This document shows, in pieces, positions 52,659-59,449 of a DNA stretch of 64,000 bases; the first letter of the stretch is position 1; each line of letters starts with the position of its first letter. The stretch comes from JAGPCK01 sp964535575 (GTDB lineage Bacteria > Bacteroidota > Bacteroidia > UKL13-3). The notes under the pieces were generated by a model. That model saw only the letters and a list, made by a program, of their open reading frames with translations. It was not told the DNA's origin and made no database searches. Made by a program: the position numbers and the translations under genes. The stretch spans positions 1 through 64,000 of the forward strand of contig CAZHTC010000010.1 of NCBI GenBank assembly GCA_964535575.1. The letters are read 5' to 3'.

Positions 52659-54800
52659 TTACATCTTCCGTGTTCCTAACCTCAATGAATTGCCAATCAC
52701 CACCACATCTGAAAAAGCCATGCTCAAGGCTCCCAGCATAGGGCTTAAAAACCCCAGCGCGGCTAATGGAATGGCCACCACATTATATCCCAAAGCCCAG
52801 AATAAATTTTGTTTAATGGTGGTATAAGTAAGCAAGGCCACCCGGTGTGCTTTTACAACCTCCTCCAGATTTTTTCCAAGTAAAATCACTTGTGCCGACT
52901 GGCGGGCAATATCGGTAGCCCCCGAGAGTGAAATGCCAATATGGGCTTTGGAGAGGGCAGGTGCATCATTAATACCATCCCCAATCATGGCTACCACATG
53001 GTCTTTTCGTTGCCTTTCAATAAAGGATAACTTTTGAGCAGGATTTTGTCGCGCATAAACTTCATCAATGCCCAATTGCTGCGCAACCTGTGCGCATTTA
53101 CGTTTGCTGTCGCCACTCAGCAATATGGTTTTAATACCTTGTTGTTTTAAATACGCAATCGCCTTATCAGCTCCCGGTTTTATTTCATCATTCACCCGCA
53201 AAGCAGCCACCAGTACTTCGTTTTTGGTAAGATATAAATCAAATGTTTCATCTGCCGGTGGGGTTAAAAGTAGCTGCAGTGAACCAAATGCATACGAATT
53301 TCCGTGTGCATCATTGGCAAATAGTCCCAGTCCTTTTTCTTCTTTTACATCGAAAAGGGTAAGGGAATTATTTTTCCATTCCGCATGTTTGAGTATTGAT
53401 TGAGCAATGGGATGAGCCGAAAACTCTTCGAGGCGGTAGATGATATTCCTGATATCGGGTTCAGTACCATTGTATATTTTCAGTTCACCCATTTCAAATG
53501 CTCCCGTAGTAAGTGTTCCGGTTTTATCAAAAATGGCTACCTGTGTTTTGGCTAATTCTTCAACAGTGGCGCCCCCCTTTATCAATAGCCCGTTTTTGGC
53601 AGCTTTGCCCAATCCCACCATTACTGCAGTGGGCGTAGCCAAACCCATGGCACAAGGGCACGAAATCACCAGAACGGCAATAGACCTCATCAGGGCATCG
53701 GCCGGTTTTATATCGAGCACAAAAAAGGAAATGATAAAAGTGAGTATTGCTATAATTACTACTGCCTGCACAAATACCGCGCTCACCCGATCTCCTATTT
53801 TTTGTATGGAAGGCTTGCTGGCCTGAGCGTTTTTTACCATTTCTATAATATGCGAAAGGGTGGAGTTTTTGCCTACGGCTGTTGCTTTAAATCGAATAGC
53901 TCCATCTGTTAAAATGGTTCCGCTGAATACTTGTTGATTTTTGGTTTTAAATACGGGCATACTCTCTCCGGTGAGCATACTTTCATCAAGTGAGCCTTTG
54001 CCGGCAGTTATAAGGCCATCCACCGGAATTTTTTCTCCGCTTCGCACAAAAAGAATATCTCCTTCTGCAATCAGTTTTATCTCTATCTCCTCGCTTGTTT
54101 CAAAACCGGTTGAGGGATCTTTACCAATGCGTGTAGCTTTAAACGGAAGCAATGCCGTTAATTCATGGATAGAACCGGTTGTTCTTTTTACCGATTTTAA
54201 TTCTATCAGATTTCCCAACAATACAAGGGTGATGATAGTGGCTCCTGTCTCATAAAACAAATACTGATGTACCTCGTGCGTTCCCCAATACTCAATAGTA
54301 CCGATTAAACTATATACCAGTGATGAAAAGGCTCCTGTAAAAATGAGCACATCCATATTGGGCAAACCATTTCGAACGGATTGAAACGCACTTTTGCCAA
54401 AGAAGGGAAGGCCAATGGCATATACAGGAACTGATAATAAAATTTGTACCATGGGCAAGTGAAGCCATTCAAACGGCAATACCATATGAAGCAATAATGG
54501 AATGGTAAACACAGCACAAAACCAGAATTTCCCTTCCAGCGTTTCTAAGGCAAACCTGCTTTTTTCGCCCGAGGGAATACTTCCTTCTTTTACCACTTTA
54601 TATCCAAGCATTTCAATGCCGTTACTCAACTGACTGATATCGGCCGAAGGAGTGTTGGTAAAACGTACTTCTCCCGTAGCAAAGTTTACGCTCACATCTT
54701 CCATTTTTTGATTCTCAAGGTATTTCCGTACCGTAAGTGAACAGTTGGTACAGGTCATTCCCTCTACCTGCATTTCAATATGGCTTGATTCGTGACTCAT
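52659..54800 (-). CDS. copA: Copper-translocating P1B-type ATPase
   Basis: A 713-residue heavy-metal ATPase with one N-terminal HMA domain (GMTCTNCSLTV, CxxC at about 16) and eight membrane helices. The actuator motif is TGESMPV, the ion site SCPCAMGLATP, the phosphorylated Asp in IFDKTGTLT, the N-domain HP in EFSAHPIAQS, and the hinge GDGINDAPAL. CPC together with the C-terminal helices indicates Cu+ export (P1B-1). No chaperone or regulator gene is adjacent. A role in copper resistance is expected. Confidence 0.92.
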   Translation of the reverse strand: MSHESSHIEMQVEGMTCTNCSLTVRKYLENQKMEDVSVNFATGEVRFTNTPSADISQLSNGIEMLGYKVVKEGSIPSGEKSRFALETLEGKFWFCAVFTIPLLLHMVLPFEWLHLPMVQILLSVPVYAIGLPFFGKSAFQSVRNGLPNMDVLIFTGAFSSLVYSLIGTIEYWGTHEVHQYLFYETGATIITLVLLGNLIELKSVKRTTGSIHELTALLPFKATRIGKDPSTGFETSEEIEIKLIAEGDILFVRSGEKIPVDGLITAGKGSLDESMLTGESMPVFKTKNQQVFSGTILTDGAIRFKATAVGKNSTLSHIIEMVKNAQASKPSIQKIGDRVSAVFVQAVVIIAILTFIISFFVLDIKPADALMRSIAVLVISCPCAMGLATPTAVMVGLGKAAKNGLLIKGGATVEELAKTQVAIFDKTGTLTTGAFEMGELKIYNGTEPDIRNIIYRLEEFSAHPIAQSILKHAEWKNNSLTLFDVKEEKGLGLFANDAHGNSYAFGSLQLLLTPPADETFDLYLTKNEVLVAALRVNDEIKPGADKAIAYLKQQGIKTILLSGDSKRKCAQVAQQLGIDEVYARQNPAQKLSFIERQRKDHVVAMIGDGINDAPALSKAHIGISLSGATDIARQSAQVILLGKNLEEVVKAHRVALLTYTTIKQNLFWALGYNVVAIPLAALGFLSPMLGALSMAFSDVVVIGNSLRLGTRKM

Positions 54801-54894
54801 GGGGCATTGCTGAAAACTAATTCAAAAATGAGGTATTTTTAAGTGTTATCAGCAGTTTTATTCCGTTAATTTTGTTCAGCTAATTTTCAAAGTC

Positions 54895-55641
54895 ATGCAC
54901 ACTACACGAAGAAATTTTTTAAAAGCTGGCGGATTGCTGGCTGCCGGTGCGGCCACAGGCCTATCTGTAATCCCCGGTGAATTATTTGCCGGGACACCTG
55001 CCGAAACTGCTGCACCTGCAGGCGAGGGCGCCTTTTCATTACCACCTTTAGGGTATGCTTATGCTGCCTTAGAGCCGCATATCGATGCGCGCACCATGGA
55101 AATTCACCATACCAAACACCATCAGGCCTATATTACCAAATTAAACGCAGCGGTTGAAAAAGAACCTTCTTTAAAAGGAAAAACGCTCGAGCAACTGTTG
55201 GGCAATATTAAAGGCACCCCCGATGCGGTTCGTTCTGATATCCGCAATCATGGTGGCGGTCACTGGAATCATAGCTTTTTCTGGACCATCATTGGCCCGG
55301 TGCACGGAGCTATGTCTGATAAATTAACGGCTGCCATTACCCGCGATTTTGGTTCGATGGAAACATTTAAAGAGCAGTTTGAGAAAAAATCAGTTGGTGT
55401 GTTCGGGTCGGGATGGGGATGGCTGGTAAAAGATGCCAAAGGAAAACTCAGTATTCTTTCTACCCCAAATCAGGATAATCCGTTGATGGATATTGCCGAA
55501 ACTGCAGGCAAACCCATTTTAGGGGTTGATGTGTGGGAACATGCTTATTACCTGAATTACCAGAATAAACGGGCTGATTACCTCAAAGCGTTCTGGAATG
55601 TGGTAAACTGGCAAAAAGTAAGCGAACTCTACGAAAGCTAA
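54895..55641 (+). CDS. Fe/Mn superoxide dismutase with Tat signal
   Basis: A 248-residue enzyme that dismutates superoxide. The first 40 residues are a Tat signal: TTRRNFLKAGG (twin Arg) and an Ala/Gly-rich stretch. The SOD core follows: PLGYAYAALEPHIDARTMEIHHTKHHQAYI, GGGHWNHSFFW, and DVWEHAYYLNYQNKRADYL with the metal-binding Asp and His. Whether Fe or Mn is used cannot be told with certainty. A Tat-exported SOD is unusual, since most are cytoplasmic, and points to defence of the periplasm. Confidence 0.92.
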   Translation: MHTTRRNFLKAGGLLAAGAATGLSVIPGELFAGTPAETAAPAGEGAFSLPPLGYAYAALEPHIDARTMEIHHTKHHQAYITKLNAAVEKEPSLKGKTLEQLLGNIKGTPDAVRSDIRNHGGGHWNHSFFWTIIGPVHGAMSDKLTAAITRDFGSMETFKEQFEKKSVGVFGSGWGWLVKDAKGKLSILSTPNQDNPLMDIAETAGKPILGVDVWEHAYYLNYQNKRADYLKAFWNVVNWQKVSELYES

Positions 55642-55646
55642 AAAAA

Positions 55647-55678
55647 ATTGCCCTGTAACGGGATTTTAAATATCTTTG
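55647..55678 (+). promoter_or_regulatory. Bacteroidota-type promoter for tRNA-His
   Basis: ATTG at 55647-55650 and TATCTTTG at 55671-55678, spaced by 20 bases, match the TTG-N19-21-TAnnTTTG consensus very well. The tRNA starts 16 bases later. Confidence 0.75.
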
Positions 55679-55693
55679 CGCCTCACAAAACAC

Positions 55694-55771
55694 GGTGGTT
55701 GTAGTTCAGTTGGTTAGAACACCAGATTGTGGTTCTGGGGGTCGTGGGTTCGAGTCCCATCATCCACCCCA
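55694..55771 (+). tRNA. tRNA-His (GTG)
   Basis: A cloverleaf can be folded by eye: acceptor with the extra G(-1):C73 pair typical of tRNA-His, D-arm GTTCAGTTGGTTAGAAC, anticodon arm CCAGATTGTGGTTCTGG with anticodon GTG, and T-arm GTGGGTTCGAGTCCCAT. CCA is encoded at 55769-55771. One acceptor position appears as a T-T mismatch. A good promoter and a terminator flank it. Confidence 0.93.
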
Positions 55772-55777
55772 AGTTTT

Positions 55778-55804
55778 AAATCCCGCGAAAGCGGGATTTT
55801 TTTT
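55778..55804 (+). terminator. Terminator after tRNA-His
   Basis: AAATCCCGC-GAAA-GCGGGATTT forms a 9-bp stem with a GAAA loop, followed by a T run. It lies 7 bases after the tRNA. Confidence 0.85.
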
Positions 55805-55885
55805 GCCCCTTCAAATGGCGAGAAACCATACAAAGCCCCGTTAAACCATTAAGATGAATCCTTATCTTAGTGCAAATTATTTTTC

Positions 55886-57190
55886 ATGAAAAAATTATTA
55901 TTTACGTTAGGAGCACTTATTACCTTGTGCTGTAAAAGCCATGCGCAATTATATTTTCCGCCTATTATAGGAAGCACCTGGGATACCGTGAGCCCGCAGC
56001 AATTGGGCTGGTGCACCAATCGCATTGATTCTTTATATGATTTGCTTCAAAGCAATAACACCAAGGCCTTTATCATTTTAAAAGACGGCAAAATTGTTAT
56101 CGAAAAATACTTTGATAATTTTACTTCCGATTCGGTTTGGTACTGGGCCTCGGCCGGCAAAACCATCACCTCTTTTTTGGTGGGCGTAGCTCAGCAAGAA
56201 GGAAAACTCTCCATTTACGATTCTACTTCAAAATACCTGGGAAGCGGATGGACCACCTGCCCTCCGGCCAAAGAAGGATTGATTACCATTCGCCATCAGC
56301 TTACCATGACCACAGGGCTGGATTATACCGTTTTGGATGATAACTGCAAATTACCGGCTTGCCTTAAGTACAAAGCCGATGCAGGCAATCAATGGTATTA
56401 CCATAATGCTGCTTACCTGCTTTTACAGGACGTAATTGAATCGGCTACAGGAGGTACCTACCAGCAATACACGAACTCAAAACTATCTCTAAAAACAGGG
56501 ATATCCGGTTTGTGGTATGACGGGGTATTTTATTCCAAACCCCGCAGCATGGCCCGTTTTGGATTGCTCATGTTAAATCATGGAATATGGAAAACAGATA
56601 CACTTTTAAAAGATACTGCCTATTACCGGCAAATGATGAATACTTCGCAAAATCTTAATCCATCCTATGGTTACCTGTGGTGGCTCAACGGCAAAGGAAG
56701 TTACAAATTGCCCGGGTCTACCATTACATTCCCCGGAGATTTATGCCCTCCTGCTCCCGATGAAATGGTTGCAGGCCTGGGAAAAAACGACCAGAAATTA
56801 TACTTGTGGCCTTCGCAGAATATGGTCATCATCCGTATGGGAAATCCTGCTTCGGATAGCAGTTTGGTTCCCGTTGTATTTGATCGCGATTTATGGACCG
56901 AGCTGAACAAACTTATTTGCAATACAGGAACAGGAGTGAAAGAGGTGATGCGGCAGGAGCCGTTTCAATTATATCCCAATCCGGTAACGAACACACTCCA
57001 TATACGCACCACACACCCAAATAGTACCTGGCAGGTATTTTCGGCACAGGGTGTTTGTGTGGCCTCTGGCAAAACTAACGGAAATACCTGGCAGCTTAAC
57101 ACCACTGATTGGGCCAACGGATTGTATATCTTCAGTACGGTGAATGCGCAGGGAGAGAAAACAAGCAGCAGGTTTGTGATAGCACATTGA
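55886..57190 (+). CDS. Secreted serine hydrolase (beta-lactamase/class C-like) with T9SS domain
   Basis: A 434-residue protein. Signal peptide (about 1-20), then a beta-lactamase-fold serine hydrolase: SAGKTITSFLVG holds the SxxK nucleophile (S-A-G-K) at about residue 89, WYYHNAAYLLL the YxN motif, and a later GLGKNDQKLYLWP may stand for the third motif. From about residue 355, FQLYPNPVTNTLHI to the FVIAH end is a T9SS type A sorting domain. The substrate may be a peptide or ester. Confidence 0.88.
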   Translation: MKKLLFTLGALITLCCKSHAQLYFPPIIGSTWDTVSPQQLGWCTNRIDSLYDLLQSNNTKAFIILKDGKIVIEKYFDNFTSDSVWYWASAGKTITSFLVGVAQQEGKLSIYDSTSKYLGSGWTTCPPAKEGLITIRHQLTMTTGLDYTVLDDNCKLPACLKYKADAGNQWYYHNAAYLLLQDVIESATGGTYQQYTNSKLSLKTGISGLWYDGVFYSKPRSMARFGLLMLNHGIWKTDTLLKDTAYYRQMMNTSQNLNPSYGYLWWLNGKGSYKLPGSTITFPGDLCPPAPDEMVAGLGKNDQKLYLWPSQNMVIIRMGNPASDSSLVPVVFDRDLWTELNKLICNTGTGVKEVMRQEPFQLYPNPVTNTLHIRTTHPNSTWQVFSAQGVCVASGKTNGNTWQLNTTDWANGLYIFSTVNAQGEKTSSRFVIAH

Positions 57191-57249
57191 TGCAAACGTG
57201 CGTGAGACATGGAGAGCAAAGGACTTGCAAAAGGAATTAGAATTATTAA

Positions 57250-57531
57250 ATGGATGAACGGCTAAAACTTTTTTGGGACGAATTATTGGCGCAATGCGAA
57301 ACGAACAAAAGCTATGAATTTATTTTCAAAGTTGAATATTGGGGCATTTTATGGATGCCTTGGTTCATTTATTCAGGCGGCAAATCTTTAAAATTCAGTA
57401 TAAATAACATTTCAGAAGATGACCTGAAAGCACTGATTGGTTTCGGGCTTATTGAATTTATAGAGGAAATTCCACCAAACGATACGATAGAAATTTACAC
57501 AAAAAAATATAGAATAAGAAGCCACGGCTGA
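57250..57531 (+). CDS. Hypothetical small protein
   Basis: A 93-residue, acidic cytoplasmic protein (MDERLKLFWDELLAQ start) with no recognised family. It has aromatic-rich beta strands (YWGILWMPWFIYSGG) and one helix (SEDDLKALIGFGLIEFIEE). It is AT-richer than its neighbours. It is followed directly by CTGACAGCAGTGGTTTGCAA, which resembles the right-hand part of a cassette end, so it may be a remnant cassette gene. Confidence 0.5.
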   Translation: MDERLKLFWDELLAQCETNKSYEFIFKVEYWGILWMPWFIYSGGKSLKFSINNISEDDLKALIGFGLIEFIEEIPPNDTIEIYTKKYRIRSHG

Positions 57532-57606
57532 CAGCAGTGGTTTGCAAAGGCGCGTTCGTTCGGTGGTGGTGCAAGTGGAGGATGGCGATGATACATTTTA
57601 AAGCTT

Positions 57607-58257
57607 ATGAAAAAGACATTTTTTTTACTGTTTTTGTTTGCATGGCAGCTGGCAGGAGCACAATCAGCCTGGAAGGATTCCATGGTGGTGGTACTTGACA
57701 GGATTCGAAGCGATGATCAGTTCTACCGCATTCAACTGGATTCCGTTCAGGCTCGCTACGGAGGAAGATCACCCGAGCTTCAAAACCTGCTGAAACAAAT
57801 GCACCGCACTGACAGCATAAATACATTAAAGATAACAACTATTATTGACCGGTACGGATGGCTGGGACCGGACAGCATTGGTGTGAATGGAAACAGAACC
57901 TTGTTTCTGGTGATTCAACATGCCGAAGATTGCGTGCAGGAAAAATACCTGCCTGTGATGCGTGAGGCTGTAAAGGCGGGCAGGGCAAAAGCCGCAAGCC
58001 TTGCTTTGCTGGAAGACAGAGTGGCCTTGCAGCAGGGTAAAAAACAGATTTACGGAAGTCAGGTAAGCTGGAACATGGAAACGAATGAATACTATGTGCT
58101 GCCCTTAGAAGATCCCGACCACGTGGACGAGCGCAGGGCAAAGGTAGGCCTGCCGCCTATGGCCGCTTACTTAGCCGAATGGAATATGAAATGGGATGTG
58201 GAGCAGTATAAAAAAGATTTGCCGAGGTTGGAGAAGGAAATGAAAGAGGGGAGGTAA
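57607..58257 (+). CDS. DUF6624-type secreted protein
   Basis: A 216-residue protein with a signal peptide (MKKTFFLLFLFAWQLAGAQ). VVLDRIRSDDQFYRIQLDS, IDRYGWLGPDSIGVNGNRTLFLVIQHAED and QEKYLPVMREAVKAGRAKAASLALLEDRVALQQGKKQIYGSQ form the DUF6624 pattern with its conserved H and D. The family function is unknown. It is the last gene before cassette 5. Confidence 0.8.
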   Translation: MKKTFFLLFLFAWQLAGAQSAWKDSMVVVLDRIRSDDQFYRIQLDSVQARYGGRSPELQNLLKQMHRTDSINTLKITTIIDRYGWLGPDSIGVNGNRTLFLVIQHAEDCVQEKYLPVMREAVKAGRAKAASLALLEDRVALQQGKKQIYGSQVSWNMETNEYYVLPLEDPDHVDERRAKVGLPPMAAYLAEWNMKWDVEQYKKDLPRLEKEMKEGR

Positions 58258-58346
58258 AAGAGTTTATATACCGCGGATTTGGGGGGATAGAGGAACTTTT
58301 GTAATTTAGTTGCGCGTATATGCGAGTTAGTTGCAATTAAATCGAC

Positions 58347-58649
58347 ATGACAAATATCGTAAGACTGTTATTGACATTTTACAGAACTTGTTTCATTGCG
58401 ACCTTTTTAATAACCTGTTGCTGTGTTAACATTTATCGACTTTATGGTGTAGAGACTTTTGTGTTTTTATTTTGGTTCAAAATTATAACTCTCGGACTGA
58501 CATGTTACTTCATTAATATCTATAAAAAAAAAGAATTTTATTACTACCAGAACTTAGGTATATCAAAGTTATTACTGTGGATTACGACCTTAACTTTTGA
58601 CTTGGTTATTTTTGTTTCTCTTTTAATTTTGGTGCATAAACTAAGATGA
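58347..58649 (+). CDS. Small membrane protein, cassette cargo
   Basis: A 100-residue protein with three membrane segments (about 5-30, 36-57 and 73-97) and a short charged loop (NIYKKKEFYYYQN). No family recognised. It overlaps the ABC ATPase gene by 4 bases (ATGA), and both lie in cassette 5, so it is probably the ATPase's membrane partner. Confidence 0.65.
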   Translation: MTNIVRLLLTFYRTCFIATFLITCCCVNIYRLYGVETFVFLFWFKIITLGLTCYFINIYKKKEFYYYQNLGISKLLLWITTLTFDLVIFVSLLILVHKLR

Positions 58650-59302
58650 TTCACAAACTAGAAGTCGATAGCATTCATTTAGAATTTGGGCAAAGACGCA
58701 TTCTGACTGATATTTATTTTAACTGTGAAACTGGTTCCATAACAGGTTTATTGGGAAGAAATGGACAAGGAAAGACCTGTTTAATGAATATAGTATACGG
58801 AAGTATGCAAGTCCCTGACAAATCCGTACGCTTTGACAACATATCAGTTTATGAAGCATTTAAGCGAGCTGACCTTTTGACTTATTTACCTCAATTTAAT
58901 TTTATACCAAGCCACCTTTCATTAAACAGAATATTTTTAGATTTCAACATTCAGTTTATAGAATTTGAAAATTATTTTCCAGAATTTGAAAATATGGGCA
59001 AAACAAAAATTAAAAAATTATCTGGCGGACAAAGACGTTTAATTGAAGTGTATGTTATTGTAAAATCAAAAGCACAATTTTCAATGCTTGACGAACCTTT
59101 TTCACAGATCATGCCATTGCAAGTGGAAAAAATAAAAGAATTATTAAATATTGAAAAAGTGAATAAGGGTTTTCTTATAACAGACCATCTGTATCGCCAA
59201 TTCATTGACATTTGTGATAATTTATATATTCTGGCTGACGGTAAAACGCATTTAACAAAGACAATTGAAGACATCGAAAGACATGGATATGCAAAAATTT
59301 AA
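58646..59302 (+). CDS. ABC transporter ATPase, cassette cargo
   Basis: A 218-residue ATPase: Walker A LLGRNGQGKTC (about 35), signature LSGGQRRLIE and Walker B FSMLDEPFSQIMP, then H-loop-like ITDHLYRQF. The usual D-loop SGLD is altered to SQIM, and the Walker A serine/threonine is T with C after it. With the small membrane protein it could form a minimal export or immunity module, but the predicted membrane part is short. It is the second gene of cassette 5, and its stop lies in the right arm. Confidence 0.8.
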   Translation: MIHKLEVDSIHLEFGQRRILTDIYFNCETGSITGLLGRNGQGKTCLMNIVYGSMQVPDKSVRFDNISVYEAFKRADLLTYLPQFNFIPSHLSLNRIFLDFNIQFIEFENYFPEFENMGKTKIKKLSGGQRRLIEVYVIVKSKAQFSMLDEPFSQIMPLQVEKIKELLNIEKVNKGFLITDHLYRQFIDICDNLYILADGKTHLTKTIEDIERHGYAKI

Positions 59303-59310
59303 CTGCAACT

Positions 59311-59425
59311 AACAGCAAGCAAGCGCAAGCGGGCTGATCTGCAAGGGCTTCGGCATAAATCAAGGTCTGCTCCTCACTTGTCCTCGTTTATTCACTTCGT
59401 TCATGAGATCGCTGGCGCTAAGTTG
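59311..59425 (+). repeat. attC-like spacer after cassette 5
   Basis: From AACAGCAAGCAAGCGC to GCTGGCGCTAAGTT, about 115 bases. The two ends contain partly complementary stretches (AGCGC/GCGCT). It is unlike spacers A to D in sequence, but follows the cassette arm in the same position. No gene is seen within it. Confidence 0.4.
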
Positions 59426-59449
59426 TAACGAGCACCAATTTGGGAGCGT

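Larger units (their letters stand above)
58326..59313 (+). mobile_element. Solitary integron-like cassette 5 (ABC module cargo)
   Basis: Left end GTTAGTTGCAATTAAA (58326-58341) and right end TTTAACTGCAACTAAC (59298-59313) are reverse complements with one mismatch in 16. The right arm includes the stop codon of the last cargo gene and is followed by AGCAAGC, as other cassette ends are followed by AGCACC. The 988-bp unit holds two overlapping genes and lies about 55 kb from the cassette array. Confidence 0.7.
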
